This document shows, one piece after another, positions 6,993 through 15,455 of a stretch of 64,000 bases of DNA. Position numbers and translations under genes: made by a program. The DNA lies in NCBI RefSeq assembly GCF_006540085.1, contig NZ_BJOG01000001.1:1054001-1118000 (forward strand), read 5' to 3'. This stretch comes from Microbacterium oxydans. GTDB lineage: Bacteria; Actinomycetota; Actinomycetes; Actinomycetales; Microbacteriaceae. The notes under the pieces are model-generated. The model ran no database searches and was not told the DNA's origin. It saw only the letters and a program-made list of their open reading frames with translations. Positions within the stretch are counted from its first letter, which is position 1; each line of letters opens with the position of its first letter.

Positions 6993-9068
6993 TCAGTCCT
7001 TGCCGCCGCGCACGAGCTCGAGCCCTGCGCCGGCGAACTGCCGCAGGGTCGCGTCCGGGAGGAAGGCCCGGGTGAGCGCTCCGCCGATGCGGGTGAGGTC
7101 GCTCTCGTCACGGAACAGCAGGTACATGGTCTCGTACCGCGGGTGGAACTTCTGCTTGAAACGGTGCAGCGACCCGAAGCCGTACACCGGTTCCAGGGCC
7201 TCGGCGAGCCGGTCGCTGAGCGCTGCGATCATCCCGGCATCCGGTGGATAGTCGTGGGCGAGCGGTGCCCCTGAGAGCGACATGATCTGTGCGCCCTCGT
7301 CGGCGAACTGGCGGGCGGAGGATCCGATGAGGTACTCCATCACCGGCCCGAAGCCGCCCTCGCGACGCCGCATGAGGTCGAGGGTCCAGCCGCGCACGAC
7401 GCCGCCTTCGCCGTAGACCGGCAGCCACGACAGGAACCCGTCGACGTCGCCGTTCGGAGCGAGGGCCAGCGCGAGTCGCACCTCCGGGTCTTCCGCCTCG
7501 TCGAGCGTGCCGAGCGTGAAACGCATCTCCGGCAGATCCTTGTCTCCCACCCAGGCCTCCGAGATCGCGCGCAGCTGCTGCTGCACACCCCACGGTTCGG
7601 CCTTCAGGTGCGTCATCCGGAACGTCATCTCCTCGCGGCCCGCCTTGTTGAGCGAGGTGCGGACGGAGTTCCAGCGCTTGCCGGTGAACTCCAGGCCGGG
7701 GAGGTCGACGATCGTGTCGTCCGCCACCACGATGCTCCGCCACGTCGAGGGCACGGCGGCGCGCGTGGCTTCGTCGGCGCTGAAGAAGCACGGCACGAGA
7801 CCGGCCAGCTCGGCGGCGTGGATGAAGTCGGTCACGGCCTCGGCGCGCGTCTGTGTCGGTCCGATCGGGTCGGCGAGGGCGAGGGCGACGCCGTTGCGCC
7901 GCTGGTACGCCACGATGCCGCCGATGACCCTGGCGTAGCTGTTGCCGTCCCAGGTCGTCATCCACGAGAGCGTGCCGCCTCCGTGCGTGCGCAGCTGCTG
8001 CTTCATGTCCTCGACGGTGGGGGCGGGTTGCATGCCGAGCTTGGCTCGCCGCTTGGCGCGGAAAGCGCGGCGTACCCAGATCAGGTACACGAGCATGATC
8101 AGCCAGAGGAACCCGTTCGCCAGAGCGAGCTCGGTGTCTCCATCCCAACGGAAATCGACCTGAGCCTGGCTGTACACCGTGATCAGGATCAGCACGAGAG
8201 TGGCAGTGAGGACGTTGAAGATCCCCAGCAGCAACGCGAGCACCCAGGTCCAGCGGCGCCCGCGCCGGAGGCCGTTCACCAACACGAGGATCACGACGAG
8301 GTCGATCGCCAGGTCGATGAATCCGCCGGACGCGGGATCGGTCTGGCCGAAGGGGCCGTCGGTCGCCACGAACGTCGTGATGATCTCCACGGCGCCGAGG
8401 ACGAGCATCGCGACCACGGCGATCAGCCGCTGCTCGCGGACCGTGGTGTGCCGCACCCGCAGCGACCGGTCGACCACGAGGATCAGCAGCACCGCGAGGA
8501 GGTGTTCGAGGTCGGCGACCTTGCCCCAGAACAGCATCGCGATGAAGACGAAGCCGAGCAGGATGAGCCAGCCGCGCACTCGCCACGGCGGACGGAACAG
8601 CCCGACCGCGGCGGCGATGCAGGCCATGGTGCCGCCGGATGCCCCCACGTCGAGTGCCTGGGCCTGCTCCGTCGCCCAGGCCCAGGGGAACTGCGACAGC
8701 AGGAACAGCAGCAGCGCGGTGGCGAAGATCGCGAACAGCTGCCCGATCCAGTAGTAGGCGAGCGCGATGCGCGACCCGCGACGGAACTCCAGGTAGGCCA
8801 TGCCCCAGAAGCCCGCGATGGTGAACAGATACACCCACGGCTCGTTGACGAAGAACGTGCCGGTGAGCGGAGTCCACCACTTGCCGTCGGCCAGGTTGGG
8901 AAGACCGTAGGCGACGCTCTGGAAGAGTGCGGTGTCCTCGAACGGGCTCCAGAGTCCGCGCGAGACCACCCCGACGACGAGGATCAGCAGCACCATCGTC
9001 AGCGTCGCGGGGATGCGCCGGACGACGGCGATCACGGGATGCGGAGAGGGGGAGTGCTCCTCGGTCAT
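6993..9068 (-). CDS. Rhomboid-like membrane domain fused to an MprF-type aminoacyl-lipid synthase (DUF2156)
   Basis: 691 residues. Residues 1-200 look like a rhomboid fold: a GKWWTPLTGTFF stretch (62-73), the serine-site motif GASGG (142-146, Ser144) and a histidine in the last helix (His189, in DLEHLLAVLL). More membrane helices follow to about residue 340. The C-terminal half (about 350-691) is the DUF2156/MprF catalytic domain that transfers an amino acid from tRNA to phosphatidylglycerol in known members. It is the usual two-part flippase/synthase plan with a different membrane part. TACGCT ends 6 bases before the ATG, so it is probably leaderless. Lipid product and protease activity are unproven. 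Confidence 0.82.
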   Translation of the reverse strand: MTEEHSPSPHPVIAVVRRIPATLTMVLLILVVGVVSRGLWSPFEDTALFQSVAYGLPNLADGKWWTPLTGTFFVNEPWVYLFTIAGFWGMAYLEFRRGSRIALAYYWIGQLFAIFATALLLFLLSQFPWAWATEQAQALDVGASGGTMACIAAAVGLFRPPWRVRGWLILLGFVFIAMLFWGKVADLEHLLAVLLILVVDRSLRVRHTTVREQRLIAVVAMLVLGAVEIITTFVATDGPFGQTDPASGGFIDLAIDLVVILVLVNGLRRGRRWTWVLALLLGIFNVLTATLVLILITVYSQAQVDFRWDGDTELALANGFLWLIMLVYLIWVRRAFRAKRRAKLGMQPAPTVEDMKQQLRTHGGGTLSWMTTWDGNSYARVIGGIVAYQRRNGVALALADPIGPTQTRAEAVTDFIHAAELAGLVPCFFSADEATRAAVPSTWRSIVVADDTIVDLPGLEFTGKRWNSVRTSLNKAGREEMTFRMTHLKAEPWGVQQQLRAISEAWVGDKDLPEMRFTLGTLDEAEDPEVRLALALAPNGDVDGFLSWLPVYGEGGVVRGWTLDLMRRREGGFGPVMEYLIGSSARQFADEGAQIMSLSGAPLAHDYPPDAGMIAALSDRLAEALEPVYGFGSLHRFKQKFHPRYETMYLLFRDESDLTRIGGALTRAFLPDATLRQFAGAGLELVRGGKD

Positions 9069-9074
9069 GCGCTC

Positions 9075-9080
9075 AGCGTA
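9075..9080 (-). promoter_or_regulatory. -10 hexamer TACGCT (leaderless) for the rhomboid/MprF-like gene
   Basis: On the minus strand TACGCT ends exactly 6 bases before the ATG at 9068, the spacing seen at many other genes in this window. Confidence 0.6.
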
Positions 9081-9113
9081 GCGAGGGAGGTGGCTCCGCC
9101 GCGGAGGGCGCTC

Positions 9114-9926
9114 CTACTCGCCGCGGAGAACCCGTCGGAGGTCGGCGATCTCCTCGGCCGTCATCCCACCGCTGCGCAGGTAGCCCGATACGTCTCCGTG
9201 ATTCGCGGTGATCCACTCCATCGCCGCCTCGATCGCCGACGCCGGTGATTCGGTGGCGAGGGTCTTCAGCGCCGGGGTGAGGGGGACTCCGAGAGAGGTG
9301 ATCAGCGCGGTGAGGGCCTCGGCGAATCCGCGCGCGAGGTTCTTCTCCGTGAGGGTGTAGTCGGCGACGATCTCCTCACGGGGAACCTCCGCGACGAGCA
9401 GCAGGATCGCGGCAGCGAGGCCGGTGCGGTCCTTACCCGCAGTGCAGTGGAACAGCACTCCCGGCCGCTGGGTGCGCGCGGCGGCGAGCACCGTCCTGGC
9501 GATGGTGGCGAACTGCGGGGCACTGGACTCCAGGATCGAGGTGTAGAGCTCCTCCAGCGTCGGCACCTGCTTCAGCACCTCGGTGACCTGGGTCACGGAG
9601 AGACCAGCGCTCCCGGCCGCAGGGAGGAACTTCTTGACCATCTCGTCCATCGCCCCGCCCTGCATGGGAAGTTCGATCAGTGTCACGCTGCCGTCGTCGG
9701 GCAGTCGGTCGGCGGCACGGGAGCGCTCGCCGTCCGTGCGCAGGTCGATGACCGTGCCGATACGCAGATCGGTCAGGGCCTGCATCCCCTCATCCGTCAA
9801 TGCAGCCAGCGCGTCCGACCGGAAGAGGAGGCCGGAGGCGAGCGTCCCGCCGTCGGAGGTCGGGAGTCCCGTGAGTTCGCGGGCGTTGTGGGTCGTCTGC
9901 AAAGCGGTTGAGATGTCGATGGTCAT
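9114..9926 (-). CDS. Tyrosine-protein phosphatase (PtpB/LipA-like, CX5R)
   Basis: 270 residues. The phosphatase loop HCTAGKDRTG (Cys161 to Arg167) gives the CX5R signature; the Lys-Asp pair in it is typical of the PtpB/LipA type with activity on phosphotyrosine and phosphoinositides. The N-terminal half holds the general-acid region typical of the family (FRSDAL, DLRTDGER). The ATG at 9926 follows a strong AGGAGAGG site; longer in-frame starts toward 10061 run into the neighbouring gene. Cytoplasmic, no signal peptide seen. Target unknown. Confidence 0.88.
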   Translation of the reverse strand: MTIDISTALQTTHNARELTGLPTSDGGTLASGLLFRSDALAALTDEGMQALTDLRIGTVIDLRTDGERSRAADRLPDDGSVTLIELPMQGGAMDEMVKKFLPAAGSAGLSVTQVTEVLKQVPTLEELYTSILESSAPQFATIARTVLAAARTQRPGVLFHCTAGKDRTGLAAAILLLVAEVPREEIVADYTLTEKNLARGFAEALTALITSLGVPLTPALKTLATESPASAIEAAMEWITANHGDVSGYLRSGGMTAEEIADLRRVLRGE

Positions 9927-10015
9927 TCTGGCCTCTCCTGGGTGTGCGGCCAGAATATCGGTGTGGCGGGAACGCGCGGCTTCGACACGGAAACCGCGCG
10001 TTCCCGCCCGTCGTC

Positions 10016-10669
10016 TCAGCCTTTCACGGCCTTCTCGATGGCCTGCTCGAGGTCGTCCCACTCCTGCAGCACGACTTTCTCCCCGGCGACGAAGAAGGTC
10101 GGCGTGCTGTTGACCCCGAGCTTCTCACCGTCCGTCTTGTCGGACTGCACCCGCTCCGCGGTGGCCGGATCGGCGATCGCGGCGTCGTAGGCGGCCATGT
10201 CGAGGCCGAGCTCTTCGGCGAAGCCTCGGAACACCTCAGGGGTCTCCTCTGGCTGCTCGCCCCACTGCGCCTGGGTCTCGAACAGGCGGTGGTACATGTC
10301 CTCGAAGCGGTCCTGACGAGCGGCCGCCTCGGCGGCCAACGCGGCCTGCGTGGAGTTGATGTGACCGGGAAGCGGGAAGTAGCGCACGACGTAGGTGATC
10401 TCTCCGTCGTACTTCTCGCGGAGATCTTCCACCACGGGGTAGAACGCACCGCACGCCTCGCATTCGAAGTCGAGGAACTCGACGACGGTCACGGCGCCGT
10501 CGCTCCCGTCGTCGAGCACATGCGAGTCGGTGCGGACGGTCTGCTGCGGTTCTCCTTCTGCCGAGGGTGCGGCGGGTTGCTGCTGGCTGATCGCGAACAC
10601 GATCCCGGCGATCAGCAGGACGATGGCGACGGCGATGGCGACCAGGGTCGCTTTGACAGAGTTCTTCAT
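10016..10669 (-). CDS. Membrane-anchored DsbA-family thioredoxin-fold protein
   Basis: 217 residues: one N-terminal membrane helix (about 7-27), a short linker, then a thioredoxin-fold domain with the active-site motif CEAC (Cys70, Cys73) in DFECEACGAFYP. Members act outside the membrane in forming or moving disulfides. A GGAG site precedes the ATG at 10669; a GTG at 10684 would add five residues. A second gene of the same kind (CPVC) lies at the right end of the window. Its small membrane-protein neighbour upstream could be a partner, but there is no direct sign of this. Confidence 0.88.
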   Translation of the reverse strand: MKNSVKATLVAIAVAIVLLIAGIVFAISQQQPAAPSAEGEPQQTVRTDSHVLDDGSDGAVTVVEFLDFECEACGAFYPVVEDLREKYDGEITYVVRYFPLPGHINSTQAALAAEAAARQDRFEDMYHRLFETQAQWGEQPEETPEVFRGFAEELGLDMAAYDAAIADPATAERVQSDKTDGEKLGVNSTPTFFVAGEKVVLQEWDDLEQAIEKAVKG

Positions 10670-10739
10670 GGGGTCTCCAGACACACGGGTACGACGAGGG
10701 AAGGTGCCGCCGGCGGGCGGCGCGGACGCTCGTCGTGGA

Positions 10740-11168
10740 TCAGGTGCGGGAGATGGAGAGCTGCGTGAGGGTGAGGGCGGAGACGAGGATGCCGGAGCCC
10801 GCCCGGCTCGGAGTCGCCGCGTGCGGAGAGTGGACGTCGAGTGTCCGTGTCGAATGGCCCGTGAGCCGGCGGAACAGCAGGATCAAGGCGACGGACCCCA
10901 GCACCGCGAGCAGGCAGATGCCCACGCCGGAGGACAGCACATCGACCGTCGCTGCGCTCTCGACATCGGCTGAGGTCCGGGCAGCCGCGGCCGACTCCGA
11001 GACACCGGAGGCGAGACACAGTGTCGCGTGCACGTCGGCGGAACCCCGAGACGTCGACCAGGCGCCGACGACGAGCAGGAGCGCGAGGCCGACGGCGATG
11101 ATCACACGGGCGATCAGCAGCCGTTCGGCCCCCGCTCGCGGCGACGGATCAGGCGATGGGGGCAACAT
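10740..11168 (-). CDS. Hypothetical small membrane protein (two helices)
   Basis: Family not recognised. 142 residues, with predicted membrane helices at about 18-37 and 80-99 and an Ala/Ser-rich loop between them that carries one cysteine. The C-terminus is polar with histidines. It lies upstream of the DsbA-like gene on the same strand, 70 bases apart. A TAGACT hexamer ends 9 bases before the ATG, so a leader of only a few bases is likely. It is divergent from the PLDc_N gene. Confidence 0.65.
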   Translation of the reverse strand: MLPPSPDPSPRAGAERLLIARVIIAVGLALLLVVGAWSTSRGSADVHATLCLASGVSESAAAARTSADVESAATVDVLSSGVGICLLAVLGSVALILLFRRLTGHSTRTLDVHSPHAATPSRAGSGILVSALTLTQLSISRT

Positions 11169-11231
11169 TTCCCGCGCAGTCTAACAACGCCGCCTCTGTC
11201 CTCCCCGGGGCCGGAGCGGTCGCGACACGCC

Positions 11232-11237
11232 TAGACT
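11232..11237 (+). promoter_or_regulatory. -10 hexamer TAGACT (leaderless) for the PLDc_N gene
   Basis: TAGACT ends 6 bases before the GTG at 11244. The divergent gene on the minus strand has its own TAGACT at 11178-11183. Confidence 0.6.
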
Positions 11238-11243
11238 GGAGGG

Positions 11244-11594
11244 GTGGCGAGACTACTGATCGTCGGCGGCTTCCTCGCCGCCGTGTTCTGGGTGTTCAGC
11301 ATCGTCGACTGTGCAGTGCAGCCGGCGACGCGGCACCGGGGTGTGTCCAAACCGCTCTGGATCGCGATCGTCGTGCTCCTTCCCGTGATCGGCGGCATCC
11401 TCTGGTTCGTGATCGGCCGCCGTCGGGCCAACGATCCCGGTGTCCGTCCTGTCGTCGCACCGGATGATGACCCCGCCTTCCTCCGCAGCATCAGCAAGTC
11501 CGAGCAGGATGCGCGTATCCGCCGCCTCGAGGAAGAGCTGGCACGCCTCGACGACGAGACCGACGAGCCGCCTGCCACGGACCAGCGCCCGTGA
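11244..11594 (+). CDS. PLDc_N domain membrane protein
   Basis: 116 residues. Two membrane helices (about 3-22 and 37-57) enclose a short polar loop with the VDCAV and SKPLW features of the phospholipase D N-terminal (PLDc_N) domain. A charged coiled-coil-like tail follows (SKSEQDARIRRLEEEL). It lacks any HKD catalytic site, so it is not a phospholipase. The GTG start is supported by GGAGG directly upstream and by the -10 hexamer 6 bases away. Its stop overlaps the menD start, so it is probably co-transcribed with menD, an arrangement whose meaning I cannot infer. Confidence 0.82.
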   Translation: MARLLIVGGFLAAVFWVFSIVDCAVQPATRHRGVSKPLWIAIVVLLPVIGGILWFVIGRRRANDPGVRPVVAPDDDPAFLRSISKSEQDARIRRLEEELARLDDETDEPPATDQRP

Positions 11595-13258
11595 CCTCGT
11601 CGCCGGCGATGGACGCCGCGGCGACCCTGATCGCCGAGCTCGTCGGCCACGGTGTGCGCGACATCGTGGTGTCGCCGGGCTCGCGGTCGCAGGCACTCGC
11701 GCTCGCCGCTGTGCGTGCCGCCGATGACGGACACCTCCGCGTGCACGTCCGCATCGACGAGCGGGTCGCGGGGTTCACCGCCCTCGGCATCGCCAGGGAG
11801 ACACGCATGCCCGCAGCGGTGGTGTGCACCTCGGGGACGGCCGTCGGCAACCTGCTTCCCGCGGTCATGGAGGCGTTCCACTCCGGGGTCCCGATGCTCC
11901 TGCTCACCGCCGACCGCCCCCCGGAGCTGCGCGGCGTCGGCGCCAACCAGGCGACGCTCCAGGAAGGCCTCTTCCGTCCGTGGGTGCGTGACGCGCTCGA
12001 TGCTCCGGTGCCGGGCGAGGGCGACTGGGCCGGACTCGCCGAACGGGCGGTCGCCGCGTCGATGGGGGCACGCGAGGTCGAGAGCGGCCTCCGTGGCGTC
12101 GCCGGGCCCGTGCACCTGAACCTTCCCACGAGAGAGCCCCTCTCGGGGGACCTTCCCTCCATCGAACCCGTCCGGGGCGAAGTTCCCTCGGGGCTGAAGG
12201 AGGAGCCGTTCGAGCTCGACCGCAGCCGGCGCACCGTCGTGATCGCCGGGGCCGATGCCGGCCCCGATGCCGAAGAGATCGCGCATGCCGGTGGGTGGCC
12301 GCTGATCGCCGAGATCGTGAGCGGTGCGCGGTTCGGACGTCAGGTCGTGCACGGCTACCGTCGCCTGCTGGCTCGTGAAGATCTCGGCGGACGCATCGAA
12401 CGGGTCGTGGTGCTGGGCCATCCCACTCTCAGCCGCGAGGTCGCCGCGCTGCTCGCGCGACAGGACGTCGAGATCGTCGCCGTGCGCCACGGCGGCGAGG
12501 AGCTGAACCTCAACCACCGCACGCGCGGAGTCGACGCGGTCGCGGTCGCCCCGGGGGCGGCCGCTCGCGACTGGCTCGGCGAGTGGATGCGCGCGTCCGC
12601 CGCTGAGGTCGTGGACCTGAGCGAGCACGCCCCCGACCCGGAGGCGCTGGCATCCGCCGACTTCGCTGCGCGCAGAGAAGCGGTGAAGGCCGAGCTCGAC
12701 GCGGTCCGCCGCCCGCTCGATCGCGAGCTCCTCGTCGATGCCGTGTGGCGCGCCACCTGGCCGCACGATCGCCTGGTGTTCGGATCCTCGCGCCTGGTGC
12801 GCGTCGCCGATCAGGTGCTCGGCGGCAAGAAGGTCCCCGTCCACGCCAACCGCGGTCTCGCCGGCATCGACGGCACGATAGCCACCGCGACAGGTGTCGC
12901 GATCTCCAGTCAGGCGGCCGGAGCACCAGGGATCACCCGTGTGCTGCTGGGCGATCTGGCCTTCCTGCACGATGTCGGCGCTCTGCTGCTGCCGCCGGAC
13001 GAGACGGAGCCTCGGCTGCAGGTCATCGTCGGGAACGACGGCGGCGGCACGATCTTCGATGCCCTCGAGGTCGCATCCTCCGCGCGGCCGGGCGACCTCG
13101 ACCGGGCCTTCTACACGCCGCACACCGTCCGCCTCGAACACCTCGCCCTCGCCTACGGCTGGGAGTACCAGCGCGTCACCACCCGCACGGCACTCGATCA
13201 GGCGCTGACCTCGCCGCGCGGCGGCCGTCAGATCATCGAGGTGCCGCTGGCGCGTTGA
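11591..13258 (+). CDS. menD: 2-succinyl-5-enolpyruvyl-6-hydroxy-3-cyclohexene-1-carboxylate synthase
   Basis: Thiamine-diphosphate enzyme of menaquinone synthesis that joins isochorismate with 2-oxoglutarate. 555 residues, the usual length. The N-terminal pyrimidine-binding domain has VVSPGSRSQALALAA and the central glutamate region (about residues 25-55). The C-terminal domain has the cofactor motif GNDGGGTIFD near residue 481. The GTG start overlaps the previous stop as GTGA. menF and menG lie within 5 kb, forming a loose menaquinone region. Confidence 0.95.
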   Translation: MTSSPAMDAAATLIAELVGHGVRDIVVSPGSRSQALALAAVRAADDGHLRVHVRIDERVAGFTALGIARETRMPAAVVCTSGTAVGNLLPAVMEAFHSGVPMLLLTADRPPELRGVGANQATLQEGLFRPWVRDALDAPVPGEGDWAGLAERAVAASMGAREVESGLRGVAGPVHLNLPTREPLSGDLPSIEPVRGEVPSGLKEEPFELDRSRRTVVIAGADAGPDAEEIAHAGGWPLIAEIVSGARFGRQVVHGYRRLLAREDLGGRIERVVVLGHPTLSREVAALLARQDVEIVAVRHGGEELNLNHRTRGVDAVAVAPGAAARDWLGEWMRASAAEVVDLSEHAPDPEALASADFAARREAVKAELDAVRRPLDRELLVDAVWRATWPHDRLVFGSSRLVRVADQVLGGKKVPVHANRGLAGIDGTIATATGVAISSQAAGAPGITRVLLGDLAFLHDVGALLLPPDETEPRLQVIVGNDGGGTIFDALEVASSARPGDLDRAFYTPHTVRLEHLALAYGWEYQRVTTRTALDQALTSPRGGRQIIEVPLAR

Positions 13259-13274
13259 CTGGCAGGATGTGCGT

Positions 13275-14117
13275 ATGAACGCGCACACCTGGACGCAGAA
13301 GCTGCGAGTCGGCGAGGGATTCCGTCTCGCCGATGTCGACCCCGATGCCAAGCCCGGCTACGACCACGGCAAGTCGCACGGGGTCTCCGACCTCGCGGCA
13401 GGCCTGGCGGACCTCAACGTGCTGCAGGAACGGCTGTTCGCCGAGAGCCGCGTCGGCGTGGCGAAGGACGCCGTTCTCCTGGTGCTGCAGGCGATGGACT
13501 CCGCGGGCAAGGGCGGCATCGTGCGGCACGTTGTCGGCGGTGTCGATCCGCAGGGCGTCGCGCTCGCCGCATTCAAGGCGCCGACGGCCGAGGAGCGCGC
13601 GCACGACTTCCTCTGGCGTGTCGAGAAGCGTCTGCCGGAGCCGGGGTTCATCGGGGTGTTCGATCGCTCGCACTACGAGGATGTGCTGATCGGGCGCGTG
13701 CGCGAACTCGCCCCGCCCGCGGAGATCGAGCGCCGCTACGACGCCATCAACGAGTTCGAGGCGCGCGTCGCGGCATCGGGTACCCGGATCGTGAAGGTCA
13801 TGCTGCACATCTCGCCCGAAGAGCAGAAGGCGCGGCTGATGGAGCGCCTCGAACGTCCGGACAAGTACTGGAAGTACAACCCGGGTGATGTGGACGAGCG
13901 GATGCTCTGGCCGCAGTACATGGACGCGTATCAGACCGTCTTCGACCGCACGTCGACCGACGCGGCCCCGTGGTTCGTGATCCCGGCGAATGCGAAATGG
14001 TACGCGCGACTCGCGGTGCAGGAGCTGCTGCTCGCGGCACTGGAGGACATCGATCCGCAGTGGCCGAGTGCCGACTTCGACGTCGAGGCCGAGAAGAAGC
14101 GCCTCGCCGCCAGCTGA
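13275..14117 (+). CDS. ppk2: PPK2-family polyphosphate kinase
   Basis: Transfers phosphate between polyphosphate and nucleotides. 280 residues, one PPK2 domain. Visible are the Walker A region QAMDSAGKGG (about 72-81), the lid stretch and the Walker B region FDRSHYEDVL (about 133). A single domain of this size fits class I/III PPK2 enzymes that phosphorylate NDP or AMP; the class cannot be settled by eye. CAGGAT ends 6 bases before the ATG, a weaker version of the leaderless pattern. It follows menD by 16 bases and converges on menF. Confidence 0.93.
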   Translation: MNAHTWTQKLRVGEGFRLADVDPDAKPGYDHGKSHGVSDLAAGLADLNVLQERLFAESRVGVAKDAVLLVLQAMDSAGKGGIVRHVVGGVDPQGVALAAFKAPTAEERAHDFLWRVEKRLPEPGFIGVFDRSHYEDVLIGRVRELAPPAEIERRYDAINEFEARVAASGTRIVKVMLHISPEEQKARLMERLERPDKYWKYNPGDVDERMLWPQYMDAYQTVFDRTSTDAAPWFVIPANAKWYARLAVQELLLAALEDIDPQWPSADFDVEAEKKRLAAS

Positions 14118-14130
14118 GCGTGCGCCGCGG

Positions 14131-15399
14131 TCAGGCCAGCGCGTCGACCAGCGGACGGAACTTCACGCGCGTCTCGAGCAGTTCGCTCTCGGGATCGGAG
14201 CCGGCGACGATACCGGCGCCCGCGTATGCGGTCACGCCGATCTCTCCCGCCCGTTCGGTGAACTGGGCGCAGCGGAGCGCGATCGCCCACTCGCCGTTGC
14301 CTGCGGCGTCCACCCAGCCGACGGGGCCCGCGTAGCGCCCGCGATCGAAGGGCTCGAGCTCGCGGATCGCCGCGATCGCCGCGGGTGTCGGGGTGCCGGC
14401 CACAGCCGCAGTCGGGTGCAGCGCGCGGACGAGGTCGAGTGCCGTCTCGCCGGACGCGAGCTCGCCTTCGACATCGGTGGCCAGATGGAACAGGTTGGGG
14501 AGCTTCAGCAGGAAGGGCTGCTCGCTCGCCGACAGAGCCCTGGTGTGGGCGCGCAGCGAGGCGAGCACGCTCTGCACGGCGTACTGGTGCTCGTCGAGAT
14601 CCTTCACGCTCGACGCGAGATGAGCTGACGCGGCGGTATCGGCATCCGCATCGGCTCCGCGGCCGATCGTGCCCGCCAGCACCCGCGCGGTCACCGTGCC
14701 CCCGTGCACGGTCACGAGCGTCTCCGGGCTCGCGCCGATCAAGCCGTCGACGGCGAAGGCCCAGGTGTCGGGGTAGCCGGTCGACAGGGCGCGCACCAGA
14801 CGCCGCAGGTCCGATCCGGCGGGGATGCTGCCGGTGAGGTCGCGTGCGAGCACGACCTTGCTCACCTCGCCGTCGGCGATGCGGGTGAGGGCGCGGCGCA
14901 CCGAGTCCTGGTAGCCCTGAGGCGTCTGGGCCCCCGGACCCACCGTGCCGGCCCAGTGCGGTCCATAGGGCTGCGTGACCAGGTCGACCTGATGCTCCGG
15001 CGCACCTGCCTGCGCGGCGCCGGCGAAGCGGATCGTGGTGCGCCAGAAGCGGTCGCCGTGTCGTCCGATCACCTGCGTCGGGATCACCAGCACGCTGTCG
15101 GCTGTCGAATCCTCATCGAATGCGATGGTTCCGAAGGCGACGAGCCCGGTGCCGGGAAGCTCCATCGGGTCGGACACCTCGGCATGCGCGGCCATGTCCC
15201 GCCAGGCGCTCGCGAGCGACGTGACGCGTGACGCTTCCGCATGTGCGGGAGGCCGGATCTCGCTGAGGGTCTGGCCGACGGCGACGATCCCGTCTCCGCG
15301 CCGCAACCAGGCCAGAGGACGGGCGGGGTCGGCGTACGCCAGGAGGTCTTCGACCGGGTCGATCTCTCGGGTCTCCACGACCAGGTGGGGGGTATGCAC
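14131..15399 (-). CDS. menF: Isochorismate synthase
   Basis: Converts chorismate to isochorismate, the first committed step of menaquinone synthesis. 422 residues. The chorismate-binding domain is evident in the C-terminal half: IGASPETLV, a GTIGRG turn, RYAGPVGWVD and the final YAGAGIVAGSDPESEL. Salicylate or siderophore-type synthases share this fold, but menD and menG nearby favour menaquinone. TAGGCT ends 6 bases before the GTG at 15399, so the start is well supported and the mRNA is probably leaderless. Confidence 0.92.
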   Translation of the reverse strand: MHTPHLVVETREIDPVEDLLAYADPARPLAWLRRGDGIVAVGQTLSEIRPPAHAEASRVTSLASAWRDMAAHAEVSDPMELPGTGLVAFGTIAFDEDSTADSVLVIPTQVIGRHGDRFWRTTIRFAGAAQAGAPEHQVDLVTQPYGPHWAGTVGPGAQTPQGYQDSVRRALTRIADGEVSKVVLARDLTGSIPAGSDLRRLVRALSTGYPDTWAFAVDGLIGASPETLVTVHGGTVTARVLAGTIGRGADADADTAASAHLASSVKDLDEHQYAVQSVLASLRAHTRALSASEQPFLLKLPNLFHLATDVEGELASGETALDLVRALHPTAAVAGTPTPAAIAAIRELEPFDRGRYAGPVGWVDAAGNGEWAIALRCAQFTERAGEIGVTAYAGAGIVAGSDPESELLETRVKFRPLVDALA

Positions 15400-15405
15400 G
15401 CATCC

Positions 15406-15411
15406 AGCCTA
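15406..15411 (-). promoter_or_regulatory. -10 hexamer TAGGCT (leaderless) for menF
   Basis: Minus-strand TAGGCT ends 6 bases before the menF GTG. Only 32 bases separate it from the oppositely oriented TAGGGT of the next gene. Confidence 0.6.
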
Positions 15412-15443
15412 TGCCGCTCAGACGACAGGGATCCGCGTGGCCG

Positions 15444-15449
15444 TAGGGT
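15444..15449 (+). promoter_or_regulatory. -10 hexamer TAGGGT (leaderless) for the DUF402 gene
   Basis: TAGGGT ends 6 bases before the ATG at 15456. The divergent menF and DUF402 promoters are packed into 56 bases, so their -35 regions must overlap or interdigitate. Confidence 0.6.
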
Positions 15450-15455
15450 GAGCGG

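Noticed and set aside
7608..9248. A 546-codon open frame on the plus strand
   Set aside because: Opposite the rhomboid/MprF-like gene, whose helices and motifs are clear; the plus frame is His/Asp/Glu-rich noise.
9927..10061. N-terminal extension of the phosphatase to 10061
   Set aside because: Arg-rich, overlaps the DsbA-like gene, and the ATG at 9926 has a strong ribosome binding site.
11231..13351. A 706-codon open frame on the minus strand
   Set aside because: Antisense of the PLDc_N gene and menD; no domain seen, composition of a shadow.
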